63,026 nt of DNA from positions 1-63,026 of the forward strand of contig CAYTER010000008.1 of assembly GCA_964436815.1 (NCBI GenBank), written 5' to 3'. Position 1 is the first letter of the stretch. Each line of letters starts with the position of its first letter. The notes below the pieces were generated by a model that saw nothing but the letters and a program-made list of their open reading frames with translations, made no database searches and was not told where the DNA came from. This DNA comes from UBA993 sp964436815. GTDB lineage: Bacteria > Bacillota > Dethiobacteria > DTU022. The position numbers and the translations under genes are program-made. Below, piece after piece: positions 35,613-43,588 of this stretch.

Positions 35613-35703
35613 AGATTTGCTCCTGCAGAAGTTATTTTATTTATGGTTCATCAGGAGAATAGCAGTATAAGCAGTAAAATGTCAATTGCACCATTATAAA
35701 TAA

Positions 35704-35720
35704 GTAACAGCTTTGTAACA
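35704..35720 (+). promoter_or_regulatory. Direct repeats with 11-bp period upstream of the surface-protein gene
   Basis: GTAACAGC occurs at 35704-35711 and 35715-35722 with a 3-bp gap, an 11-bp period matching one helical turn, as seen at response-regulator sites such as PhoP boxes. A TATAAT box lies downstream at 35746-35751 without a recognisable -35, which fits an activator-dependent promoter (inference). Confidence 0.4.
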
Positions 35721-35817
35721 GCCTTTAGCTATACTTAAATTAGAATATAATAATTTCTTTAGAATAATAGTAGTAGTTGTCATGATTTGAGACTAAAGAG
35801 TAAAGGAGGTTTGAAAA

Positions 35818-38139
35818 ATGAAAACCTCAATAAAGAAAATAAAAAAAATAAAACTAACGATTTCCTTGATCTTAATTATATTATTTATATTTATGCCATT
35901 TGCATCGATTATCGCCCAGCCCAGCAGTGAAGAGGGCGAGTTTATCTACCAATGGACAGGAAACGGTAAAAATTCGCTTGACTGCAGTAAGGCCGGGGAA
36001 GGCGGTCGTCCCGATGATGGGACCGGTTGGATTCACTGGGTGTTTACGACGAAGGGTGATTCAACTGATGCCACCCTGACTCTTGGTGGATCGGGAGAAG
36101 GTTCTTATAAACCGGGTGAGCCGCTAGAAGCTAATGTCTGGCATTTCTATACACCCTATTTTGATGTTTATGAACTAACCGCATCAATAACGCTGATCGG
36201 CGGAGAAAAAGGGCCAGGCGTGGGGCTTGTAATTTCTGATTACTGCCCCGGTAGTGAGCAGGTAATTCCGATGCTTACCATTGAAAAAGTACTGCTCGAT
36301 ATTGAGGAAATTCAGATTATTGAAAGTGCTCTGGAGTTCGAGTTTAAAATCAGCGGGGGTGTTTTCGCCGAAGGTCAGGTTTTCTCCTTCAGTGTAGACG
36401 TACCTAAAGAATTTGGTCCCGATGACGGACTTGCTTTTGATACTGAATACCTAATTGAGGAAATTGAAAGTGAAGCATATCAGTTCATTAGTATCTCGCA
36501 ATCCTCTGTAACTCTGACCGAAGAAAATAACAATATTCTTGTTACTATTGTCAACCAGGAAGAGGAAGAGGAAACCGGCAGTATCGTAATCGAAAAGCTG
36601 GTTAAGGCTGATGCGGACGATGAAGAGGTTATTCCATCGAACAAGTTCTTCTATTTCAACATCTACAACAACGAAACTGATGAACTGGTCCATGGAGATG
36701 TAGAACTCGAAGTGATCGACGGGGTTGGAACTGTTACGATCGATAACCTGCCCTTAGGGGTTTACCGGGTAGAAGAAGTAGTCAACGGCGGTTTCGAGGT
36801 AATCCTTGATCCGGAAGACGGAATAGTTGATCTAAACGACGCAGAAGATAACAAGATCACTGTAGTTGTGGTCAACACCCCAAGGCCGAAACTGATCATC
36901 GAGAAAGTGCTGCTTGACTCAGACGGAGTAGAGGTTGAAAACAGCGCCGTTGAATTTACAGTAATTTTAGATGGCGGGCTCTTTGACGAAGAGGAGATTG
37001 TCTTCAGCGTCAATGAACCGGCTGTTTTAGACTTCAGCGACGGGCTTGAGTTTGACGTAATCTACACCGTAACCGAAGTGGCCAAGGATGGTTACATCTT
37101 CGTCAGCATCGATCCGGAAGAAGCATTTACCCTGACCGATGAAGAAAACGAAGTGACCGTAACGGTGGTCAACCAGGAAGAAGAAGAGGAAGAGGAAACC
37201 GGCAGTATCGTAATCGAAAAGCTGGTTAAGGCTGATGCGGACGATGAAGAGGTTATTCCATCGAACAAGTTCTTCTATTTCAACATCTACAACAACGAAA
37301 CTGATGAACTGGTCCATGGAGATGTAGAACTCGAAGTGATCGACGGGGTTGGAACTGTTACGATCGATAACCTGCCCTTAGGGGTTTACCGGGTAGAAGA
37401 AGTAGTCAACGGCGGTTTCGAGGTAATCCTTGATCCGGAAGACGGAATAGTTGATCTAAACGACGCAGAAGATAACAAGATCACTGTAGTTGTGGTCAAC
37501 ACCCCAAGGCCGAAACTGATCATCGAGAAAGTGCTGCTTGACTCAGACGGAGTAGAGGTTGAAAACAGCGCCGTTGAATTTACAGTAATTTTAGATGGCG
37601 GGCTCTTTGACGAAGAGGAGATTGTCTTCAGCGTCAATGAACCGGCTGTTTTAGACTTCAGCGACGGGCTTGAGTTTGACGTAATCTACACCGTAACCGA
37701 AGTGGCCAAGGATGGTTACATCTTCGTCAGCATCGATCCGGAAGAAGCATTTACCCTGACCGATGAAGAAAACGAAGTAACCGTAACAGTGGTCAACCGG
37801 ATGGTATCGCCTCCACCTCCACCTCCACCGCCGCCTCCGGGACCTCCGGTAATTATCTTTACCCCGCCGGTACCGCCGCAGGTAATCGTGATTCCACCAC
37901 CTGAGCCGCAGGTTTCTCCACCGCCTCAGGCTGCAGTAGTTGAAGCGGACGAGGAAGAGGCAGTAGCGTTCTTTGTCAGTCCTGAGGATCCGCTCAGCGA
38001 ACCTGAGGAAGTGCTCTTCGTGGCGCCGGCAGCTCCGTTAGCCACTCCCAGCACTGGAGGAGCTTACCTCTTTATGTTTTCTCTTGTTCTGGTTCTGTTT
38101 GGAAGCGGTGTTATGTTGAGAAAGAAATTCCTGAAATAA
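35818..38139 (+). CDS. Sortase-type surface protein with duplicated beta-rich repeats
   Basis: The 773-aa secreted protein has a Lys-rich signal peptide (about 1-34), a unique N-terminal domain (to about 155), then alternating repeat types: A (about 95 aa, IEKVLLD...VTVVNQ), B (about 105 aa, GSIVIEKLVKADADDEEV...), A', B, A'. The repeats resemble SpaA/Cna-B-like stalk domains (YxVxEV segments). The second B-A' unit is a perfect copy of the first at DNA level. A poly-Pro spacer follows, then an acidic stretch, TPSTGG, a hydrophobic helix and RKKFLK: a cell-wall sorting signal with TPSTG in place of LPxTG. A strong AAAGGAGG ribosome binding site precedes it. It is likely a wall-anchored adhesin. 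Confidence 0.88.
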   Translation: MKTSIKKIKKIKLTISLILIILFIFMPFASIIAQPSSEEGEFIYQWTGNGKNSLDCSKAGEGGRPDDGTGWIHWVFTTKGDSTDATLTLGGSGEGSYKPGEPLEANVWHFYTPYFDVYELTASITLIGGEKGPGVGLVISDYCPGSEQVIPMLTIEKVLLDIEEIQIIESALEFEFKISGGVFAEGQVFSFSVDVPKEFGPDDGLAFDTEYLIEEIESEAYQFISISQSSVTLTEENNNILVTIVNQEEEEETGSIVIEKLVKADADDEEVIPSNKFFYFNIYNNETDELVHGDVELEVIDGVGTVTIDNLPLGVYRVEEVVNGGFEVILDPEDGIVDLNDAEDNKITVVVVNTPRPKLIIEKVLLDSDGVEVENSAVEFTVILDGGLFDEEEIVFSVNEPAVLDFSDGLEFDVIYTVTEVAKDGYIFVSIDPEEAFTLTDEENEVTVTVVNQEEEEEEETGSIVIEKLVKADADDEEVIPSNKFFYFNIYNNETDELVHGDVELEVIDGVGTVTIDNLPLGVYRVEEVVNGGFEVILDPEDGIVDLNDAEDNKITVVVVNTPRPKLIIEKVLLDSDGVEVENSAVEFTVILDGGLFDEEEIVFSVNEPAVLDFSDGLEFDVIYTVTEVAKDGYIFVSIDPEEAFTLTDEENEVTVTVVNRMVSPPPPPPPPPPGPPVIIFTPPVPPQVIVIPPPEPQVSPPPQAAVVEADEEEAVAFFVSPEDPLSEPEEVLFVAPAAPLATPSTGGAYLFMFSLVLVLFGSGVMLRKKFLK
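36559..37154 (+). repeat. Perfect internal duplication, copy 1 (period 624 bp)
   Basis: This 596-bp stretch within the surface-protein gene is, by reading, identical to 37183-37778, offset by exactly 624 bp (208 codons). Identity ends at a synonymous GTG/GTA difference. Absence of any silent change shows very recent duplication or gene conversion; copy number in the real genome could differ from the assembly. Confidence 0.92.
37183..37778 (+). repeat. Perfect internal duplication, copy 2
   Basis: Second copy of the 596-bp unit. A run of extra Glu codons (GAA/GAG) marks the junction with copy 1, a possible slippage or recombination point. Confidence 0.92.
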
Positions 38140-38151
38140 TATGATAATAGA

Positions 38152-38197
38152 AACGGGGGTTTATCGCCACTGACGATTTACCCCCGTTCTTTTTTTA
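38152..38197 (+). terminator. Rho-independent terminator of the surface-protein gene
   Basis: AACGGGGGT (38152-38160) pairs with ACCCCCGTT (38180-38188), extended inside by CG/CG pairing, and is followed by CTTTTTTTT. This is a strong intrinsic terminator placed just before the convergent oxidoreductase gene ends. Confidence 0.93.
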
Positions 38198-38213
38198 ATT
38201 CTATAAAATTGCC

Positions 38214-38921
38214 TTAACGCCGGATATCGGCTTCGTTCGAATAGCCCCTGCTTTCCCAATACCCTTCATAGGTAAGGTCATCTGATAGCTCAATTTTATT
38301 GACCCAGCGGGCCCATTTATAGCCTGCTTTGTCTTCGGCAACAACGATGAAGGGGAAACCGAGTGATTCAGGAAGGGTGATCCCGTTACTGGAGTAGGCC
38401 AGGAGCATATCTCTGCTCTCAACGGTTTCAAGGGGCATAGAAGTGGTATAGCCATCAACACAGTGGAAAATCACATTACAGTTCTGATCCCTGATTCCGG
38501 CTTCCTCCAGTAGATCCATGATTCTGACCCCTTTCCATAATACGGTGGCATCCCAGCCTTCCACACAGTAAAGGGTAATCAGTTTCTCAAAGCTTTCTTT
38601 TTCTAATACTTGATTATAGCTGTAACTTAGCTCACGATCTACCAACCCGATGATCATTAATTTATAATCATCAATGCCAACCTGTTGGATTCCCGCAATG
38701 GAGTTATCGCGTGGGCCAATAGATGGGTCTAAACGGACCCCTTCGTAATCCCTGATCTCCATCTCCAGGTAACGTTTCAGGGTTGCTTCAGTTACTGAAT
38801 CCACCGGCGGTTCTGCTGATGGTAAATCAGAGGCTCCTTCAAACCAGCTGTTAGAGCTGCCCACAAAAATAATCACAGCGATTATGAGCAAAACCACTGC
38901 AATATAGAATAATTTTCGCAT
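38214..38921 (-). CDS. Membrane-anchored molybdopterin-dependent oxidoreductase (sulfite oxidase fold)
   Basis: About 235 aa: one N-terminal hydrophobic helix (about 3-21), then a sulfite-oxidase-type molybdopterin domain with the presumed Mo-ligand Cys in TLYCVEGWDATVLWKGV, and the C-terminal FPFIVVAEDKAGYKWARWV and YEGYWESRGY. There is no twin-arginine signal, unusual because cofactor-loaded enzymes of this fold are normally exported by Tat; it may be anchored by Sec or be cytoplasmic-facing. The ATG at 38921 has GAGG at 8 bp; an ATG at 38927 is also in frame. It starts 13 bp after the Sec-containing Spx-like gene and is cotranscribed with it. Confidence 0.85.
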   Translation of the reverse strand: MRKLFYIAVVLLIIAVIIFVGSSNSWFEGASDLPSAEPPVDSVTEATLKRYLEMEIRDYEGVRLDPSIGPRDNSIAGIQQVGIDDYKLMIIGLVDRELSYSYNQVLEKESFEKLITLYCVEGWDATVLWKGVRIMDLLEEAGIRDQNCNVIFHCVDGYTTSMPLETVESRDMLLAYSSNGITLPESLGFPFIVVAEDKAGYKWARWVNKIELSDDLTYEGYWESRGYSNEADIRR

Positions 38922-38933
38922 GAGCATAACCTC

Positions 38934-39281
38934 TTATCCGATTATCTCTGAGTATTGGTTCGGATCAAACCCGATAGCAACTTTTACCCTGTCAGTTAAT
39001 ATTGGACGACGCATAATTTTTGGGTGCTGATTAATCAACTTTGCAGCTTCAGGGTTGTCAATCTGAGCTAAATCCAGTTTCAATTCTTTAAAACCTGTGC
39101 TTTTTGGATTAAGAAGCTCTTTTATAGAAATAGACCCAAGATCTGCCAGGTCGCTTAATTCTACATTGGTTAAGGGTTTTTCCAGTATATTTCTGTAATC
39201 ATATTCTACCTGCTGCTCCGAAAGCCACGCTTTCGCTTTACGACAGGTGTTTCAGGTTGGAAAGCAGTAAAAAGTAAGCAT
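38934..39281 (-). CDS. Selenocysteine-containing Spx/ArsC-family protein (in-frame TGA at codon 10)
   Basis: If the TGA at 39254-39252 is read as Sec, a 115-aa product results whose whole length matches the Spx/ArsC/YusI thioredoxin-like family: MLTFYCFPT-U-NTCRKAKAWLSEQQ at the start, ELLNPKSTGFKEL in the middle and KIMRRPILTDRVKVAIGF near the end. In relatives the first residue of the CxxC pair is Cys exactly where the TGA stands, with Cys13 retained, giving a UNTC redox motif. GAGGAGG precedes the ATG. A perfect 7-bp hairpin with a GUG loop begins 16 nt after the TGA. Family members reduce arsenate or act as redox regulators; the substrate here is unknown. It is cotranscribed with the molybdopterin oxidoreductase. 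Confidence 0.85.
39219..39235 (-). promoter_or_regulatory. SECIS-like hairpin in the Spx/ArsC-like gene
   Basis: On the coding strand CGAAAGC-GTG-GCTTTCG forms a perfect 7-bp stem with a 3-nt loop. The loop starts 23 nt after the TGA. Bacterial SECIS elements lie just downstream of the UGA, with an apical loop about 16-37 nt away and a G among its first two bases; both conditions are met. The selD gene in this window has a hairpin with the same GUG loop. Confidence 0.72.
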
Positions 39282-39642
39282 GAAAGTGCTGCCTCCTCAG
39301 ATCAATCGCCTATTTTCCAGGTCTGCCAGACTTTGCCCACTAANNNNNNNNNNNNNNNNNNNNNNNNNNNNNNNNNNNNNNNNNNNNNNNNNNNNNNNNN
39401 NNNNNNNNNNNNNNNNNNNNNNNNNNNNNNNNNNNNNNNNNNNTAATAATTATTCCTGCCTTTATTAAAGATTATTAGTTTGACGTAATTTGAGCAACGC
39501 TAAATGGTTTATTATTACAGCTTAAATTGGAAAAATGTTGTATAATTTAAGTAGCCGGTGAACTTCGGCAGGAAGTGGATCCCTTAAGTCGAAGTATACC
39601 GGTGGCATTGGTAACATTTAATTTGGACAGGAGGTCATTATA
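39282..39642. other. Intergenic region with a 100-N gap
   Basis: Bases 39282-39343 hold the GAGGAGG ribosome binding site of the minus-strand Sec gene and no other recognisable gene; 39344-39443 is an assembly gap; 39444-39642 is AT-rich and contains a TATAAT box (39541-39546) and a structured leader before the CBS-domain gene. The promoter of the Sec gene operon is probably in the gap. Confidence 0.85.
39555..39602 (+). promoter_or_regulatory. Structured 5' leader of the CBS-domain gene
   Basis: CCGGT (39555-39559) pairs with ACCGG (39598-39602) and ACTTCG (39562-39567) with CGAAGT (39590-39595), separated by a 2x2 internal loop and capped by a 22-nt loop containing GGATCC. It begins just after a TATAAT box (39541-39546) and ends about 40 bp before the gene. 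It matches no riboswitch consensus that I know; a cis-regulatory RNA or operator is possible. Confidence 0.45.
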
Positions 39643-40113
39643 ATGTTTTTAGCAAAGGACATTATGACTGAGTCAGCGTTCTCTGTCAAAAAGAACAGCA
39701 ATGTTAAGGCAGCGCTGGATTTGTTGGCTGAAAACAATATCAGCGGCTTACCGGTTGTTGATGATGCTGGAAAAGTTGTGGGGATTATTTCCGGCAGTGA
39801 TATTTTACGCTATTCTCAGCAGAAAAATGTAGTGCCTAAAACCAGCAGTTCTTTCTGGGTTTCTCCTTATACCGAGACAGATGATATCGCCAGCATCCGT
39901 GATGGATTTGAGATTCTACACAGAACGTCAGTGGATCATGTCATGACGAAAAAAGCCTATACCGTTAAAGAAGATACTCCGGTATCAGATATCGCCAAAC
40001 TGATGATCAGCAGGTCAATCAACAGGGTGCCGGTTGTTGACAGTGATGGAAAGCTGGTTGGCATTATCTCCAGGGCTGACCTGGTGAAATTTATGGCCGG
40101 CACAGAAAGTTGA
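39643..40113 (+). CDS. CBS-domain pair protein
   Basis: The 156-aa soluble product is two CBS motifs: residues about 1-60 (AKDIMTESAFSVKKNSNVKAAL ... GLPVVDDAGKVVGIISGSDIL) and 95-152 (VDHVMTKKAYTVKEDTPVSDIA ... RVPVVDSDGKLVGIISRADLV). CBS pairs usually bind adenine nucleotides and sense energy state. No catalytic domain is attached. It has an AGGAGG ribosome binding site and a structured leader upstream. The target is unknown. Confidence 0.92.
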   Translation: MFLAKDIMTESAFSVKKNSNVKAALDLLAENNISGLPVVDDAGKVVGIISGSDILRYSQQKNVVPKTSSSFWVSPYTETDDIASIRDGFEILHRTSVDHVMTKKAYTVKEDTPVSDIAKLMISRSINRVPVVDSDGKLVGIISRADLVKFMAGTES

Positions 40114-40245
40114 CGCCTCTTTTTAGATGGATTAAAATTGTTCTGTGAAAAATTTCGATCACAGGGTAGTTCGAGCAATTGAAGGATTTTTAAGCAGGAG
40201 TTTGAAAAGAAACCCTGTTTATAAAATCTAACTTGACGCTGATAC

Positions 40246-40273
40246 TTAAACCGGCTCCTCTGAGCCGGTTTAA
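40246..40273 (+). terminator. Hairpin between the CBS gene and gatC
   Basis: Perfect 12-bp inverted repeat TTAAACCGGCTC (40246-40257) and GAGCCGGTTTAA (40262-40273) with a 4-nt CTCT loop. Intrinsic terminator-like, though the following T-run is interrupted (TCATTTCC). It sits about 40 bp before the gatC start, so an attenuator or operator role is also possible. Confidence 0.65.
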
Positions 40274-40311
40274 TCATTTCCGGGTTATCATGAACATGAG
40301 GAGGGATGATT

Positions 40312-40608
40312 ATGAATAACGATTTCAGCAAAGAAGTTGATCATGTGGCAAATTTAGCCCGTCTCCGGTTGGAGCCGGAGGAGAAAAAACAGATGGCCGG
40401 TCAACTGGAAAGCTTCCTTGCTGTGGCCAGAAAAATTCAGGAGCTGGATACTGCCGGGGTAGAGCCTACTTCTCATGTTATCAGTTTGGAGGCAGTGATG
40501 AGAGATGATGAGGTAAGATCTTCTTTGCCGGTTGAAAAAGTTTTGCAAAATGCTCCAGGACGCAGTGGCGCTTACTTTAAGGTACCACGTATCACTGCAA
40601 TCGAATAA
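40312..40608 (+). CDS. gatC: Asp-tRNA(Asn)/Glu-tRNA(Gln) amidotransferase subunit C
   Basis: The 98-aa product matches GatC: VDHVANLARLRLEPEEKKQMAGQLE at the N-terminus and LPVEKVLQNAPGRSGAYFKVPRI at the C-terminus. It stabilises GatA in the GatCAB complex, which amidates Glu-tRNA(Gln) and/or Asp-tRNA(Asn). ATG 40312 has GAGGAGGG at 6 bp; ATG 40306 is too close. First gene of gatCAB. Confidence 0.96.
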   Translation: MNNDFSKEVDHVANLARLRLEPEEKKQMAGQLESFLAVARKIQELDTAGVEPTSHVISLEAVMRDDEVRSSLPVEKVLQNAPGRSGAYFKVPRITAIE

Positions 40609-40655
40609 TAGCATGCTCTAAGAAAAACTGTAAAGACTGGAATAGAGGTTAAATA

Positions 40656-42134
40656 ATGAACCTATATGAACATACTGCAGTTGAGTTAAGCAGGCTACTG
40701 CATGCCGGAGAGGTCACAGCGGTCGAAATAGTGCAGAGTTTTCTAAGCCGGATTGAAGAAGCAGACCCTTATCTAAAAGCTTTTGTAACTCACACTCCGG
40801 AGGCAGCTCTGGCTACTGCAGCTGAAGTTGATCGGCGGCGTGCCGGAGGGGAAAAGCTGCCTCTGCTGGCCGGAGTTCCCATCGCCATCAAAGATAATAT
40901 CTGTACTGAGGGAATAAAGACAACCTGTTCCTCCAAGATCCTTGACAATTTCGTCCCTCCCTACGATGCGACGGTAGTTCGTCTGCTTAAAGAGATTGGG
41001 ATGCCCCTGCTTGGCAAGACAAATATGGACGAATTTGCCATGGGCTCATCAACGGAGAATTCGGCTTTTTTCACCAGTAGAAATCCCTGGGATCCGGAAC
41101 GGGTACCAGGCGGGTCGAGCGGCGGTTCAGCAGTGGCGGTGTCTGCCGGAATGGCACCCCTGGCCTTGGGTTCTGATACAGGAGGCTCGGTTCGCCAACC
41201 TGCTTCTTTTTGTGGATTGGTTGGCCTTAGGCCGACCTATGGCAGGATTTCTAGATTTGGCCTGATAGCTTTTGCATCATCGCTGGATCAGATTGGAACC
41301 ATGACACTGACTGCTGAAGACGCGGCACTGCTTCTTGGAGTTATTGCCGGTTATGATCGGTTTGACTCAACCTCGCTTCCGGAAGCTGTACCTGATTACC
41401 TCAGAGATTTGGAGCAGGATATAAAGGGATTAAAGATCGGCATCATCAGAGAAAATGTTGATGAAAAATTTGATCCGGAAGTTAACCAGGCGGTAAAAAA
41501 TGCGGTTAAACTTTTTGAACAGAGCGGAGTTCACATAGGCGAAGTTTCCCTTCCGCTAACCGATTATGGCCTGGGAGCTTACTATCTGATTGCGCCCTCA
41601 GAGGCAAGTTCAAACCTTGGGCGTTATGACGGGGTTCGTTTTGGTTGTAAAGTTGAAGGCGCTAATCTAGACGAAATGTTCAATAATACAAGAGGTAATG
41701 GTTTTGGGGCCGAGGTTAAAAGACGAATCATGATTGGCACCTATGCCTTGAGTGCCGGTTATTACGATGCGTATTACCTCAAGGCTATGAAAGTCAGAAC
41801 AATGATTCGCCGGGACTATGAAGCAGCTTTCAATAAATTTGACTTGATTCTTGGCGCTGCAACTCCGACTCCGGCTTTCAAAATCGGCGAGAAATCCGCA
41901 GATCCCCTGCAGATGTATCTTTCAGACATTTGCAATATAAATGATGCGCTGGCCGGGATACCTTCAATCTCAGTTCCAGTCGGCTTGCATTCATCTGGTT
42001 TGCCTATTGGGATGCAGATCGCTGCGCCGCCATCTGGTGAGAACCTGCTCTTAAAAGCGGCTCATTTTATTGATAAACAGCGTAAAGGTATCCGGCGCCC
42101 CCGATTCAGCTGCAGTGAAGGGAGCGGTCGCTGA
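40656..42134 (+). CDS. gatA: Asp-tRNA(Asn)/Glu-tRNA(Gln) amidotransferase subunit A
   Basis: The 492-aa amidase-signature protein has the catalytic Lys in VPIAIKDNI (about 78) and the Ser-cis-Ser motif region PGGSSGGSAVAVSAG and GSDTGGSVRQPASFCG. It releases ammonia from glutamine and channels it to GatB. Length is standard. The stop overlaps the gatB start (TGATG), indicating translational coupling. Confidence 0.97.
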   Translation: MNLYEHTAVELSRLLHAGEVTAVEIVQSFLSRIEEADPYLKAFVTHTPEAALATAAEVDRRRAGGEKLPLLAGVPIAIKDNICTEGIKTTCSSKILDNFVPPYDATVVRLLKEIGMPLLGKTNMDEFAMGSSTENSAFFTSRNPWDPERVPGGSSGGSAVAVSAGMAPLALGSDTGGSVRQPASFCGLVGLRPTYGRISRFGLIAFASSLDQIGTMTLTAEDAALLLGVIAGYDRFDSTSLPEAVPDYLRDLEQDIKGLKIGIIRENVDEKFDPEVNQAVKNAVKLFEQSGVHIGEVSLPLTDYGLGAYYLIAPSEASSNLGRYDGVRFGCKVEGANLDEMFNNTRGNGFGAEVKRRIMIGTYALSAGYYDAYYLKAMKVRTMIRRDYEAAFNKFDLILGAATPTPAFKIGEKSADPLQMYLSDICNINDALAGIPSISVPVGLHSSGLPIGMQIAAPPSGENLLLKAAHFIDKQRKGIRRPRFSCSEGSGR

Positions 42135-43573
42135 TGGTAAAATATGAAACGGTGATCGGCCTTGAAATACATGTAGAGCTGCAGACCAGGGCAAAGTTAT
42201 TTTGTGGTTGCAGCACCTTGTTCGGGCGTGAACCAAATTCCAACTGCTGCCCTGTTTGCCTGGGCCTGCCCGGAAGTCTCCCTGTTTTTAACCGCAGAGC
42301 GATAGAACTGGCGGTAACAGCTGCGCTGGTTTTGAACAGCAAGGTACAGGAAATAAGCCGTTTTGATCGCAAAAATTACTTCTATCCCGATCTGCCCAAA
42401 GCTTACCAGGTATCTCAATATGATCGACCGCTGGCTAAAGATGGTTACCTTGAATTTTTATTTGGCGACAAAATCAGAAGCATCAATCTCGAACGTGTCC
42501 ACCTTGAGGAAGAGGCAGGAAAGCTAATCCATGCCGGCGATTCAATACTTAATGCAGAATATTCAATGGTTGACTATAACCGGGCAGGAATACCCCTGTT
42601 AGAAATAGTCACCAAGCCTGAGCTGCAATCGGGCAGCGAAGCACGACTCTTTCTCGAGAATTTGCGGTTACTGCTGCTCCATTCCGGGGTTTCGGATTGC
42701 AAGATGGAAGAAGGTTCTCTGCGTTGTGATGCCAATATTTCATTAAAACTGAACGACTCCAGGGAACTTGGCACAAAAGCTGAGGTCAAGAACATGAACT
42801 CTTTTAAAGCGGTTGAGGCAGCCCTGAATTACGAAGCGCACCGGCAGGAGAAAATTTTAAGTGACGGCGGTAAAATTTTGCAGGAAACCTGCCACTGGAA
42901 TGAGGAAACGAAGAAAACAGTGCCGATCAGGGGTAAAGAAGGATCTTCCGACTACCGCTATTTTCCTGAGCCTGATCTGCTGCCGCTCCGCCTGGAAAAA
43001 TCTTTTGTTGAGAAAATCTCTGCCTCTTTACCTGAACAGCCTCTGAAAAGGTTTCTCAGGATCCGGGAACAATACAGCCTGACCGACAGTGAAACTCAGT
43101 TATTGGTTGAGAATCGTGAATTGGGGGCATTCTTTGATCGTGCTGCTCAGAGATACAGTGATCATCGCCAGTTAATCAATTGGGTTCAGGGCGATTTTCT
43201 TTACCTGGTGCGTGAAAGCAACAAACCATTTGGTGATATAGACCCGAAAATCCTGATTGAAGTACTGGAGCAGCTGGACAAGGGATTGATTAACCGCCCG
43301 GTGGCTAAAGAGCTTTTAGCCGAGGCGATAAAATCCGGAGTATCTCCACGGGAACTGGTGGATAAAAAGAACATAACCCGGATTACCGGCAGGGAAAATC
43401 TTCTGCCTCTGGTTGAGAAGGCTATTAAAGAAAACCCTGATGCAGTTGAAAATTTCCGGCTTGGCAAGGAAAAAGCAATTGCTTTTTTAGTCGGCAAGGC
43501 TATGGCCGATAGCCGGGGCAGGGCTGATCCGGGTGAGCTAAACCAGCTATTTAGGGAAATTATCAGTCAATGA
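42134..43573 (+). CDS. gatB: Asp-tRNA(Asn)/Glu-tRNA(Gln) amidotransferase subunit B
   Basis: The 479-aa product has the family start YETVIGLEIHVELQTRAKLFCGC, zinc Cys pairs (FCGC ... NCCPVC), the cradle motif FDRKNYFYPDLPKAYQVSQ and a C-terminal YqeY-like tail domain. It phosphorylates and amidates the aminoacyl group of mischarged tRNA. Together with gatC and gatA it makes a full complex, implying that Gln- and/or Asn-tRNA are made indirectly. Confidence 0.97.
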   Translation: MVKYETVIGLEIHVELQTRAKLFCGCSTLFGREPNSNCCPVCLGLPGSLPVFNRRAIELAVTAALVLNSKVQEISRFDRKNYFYPDLPKAYQVSQYDRPLAKDGYLEFLFGDKIRSINLERVHLEEEAGKLIHAGDSILNAEYSMVDYNRAGIPLLEIVTKPELQSGSEARLFLENLRLLLLHSGVSDCKMEEGSLRCDANISLKLNDSRELGTKAEVKNMNSFKAVEAALNYEAHRQEKILSDGGKILQETCHWNEETKKTVPIRGKEGSSDYRYFPEPDLLPLRLEKSFVEKISASLPEQPLKRFLRIREQYSLTDSETQLLVENRELGAFFDRAAQRYSDHRQLINWVQGDFLYLVRESNKPFGDIDPKILIEVLEQLDKGLINRPVAKELLAEAIKSGVSPRELVDKKNITRITGRENLLPLVEKAIKENPDAVENFRLGKEKAIAFLVGKAMADSRGRADPGELNQLFREIISQ

Positions 43574-43588
43574 ACGGATGTGGCGACA

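Noticed and set aside
36762..37637. Minus-strand frames inside the surface-protein gene
   Set aside because: They are duplicated shadows of the repeated coding strand with no start signals.
39280..39468. 62-aa frame crossing the second N gap
   Set aside because: Most residues are unknown and it overlaps the start of the minus-strand Sec gene.
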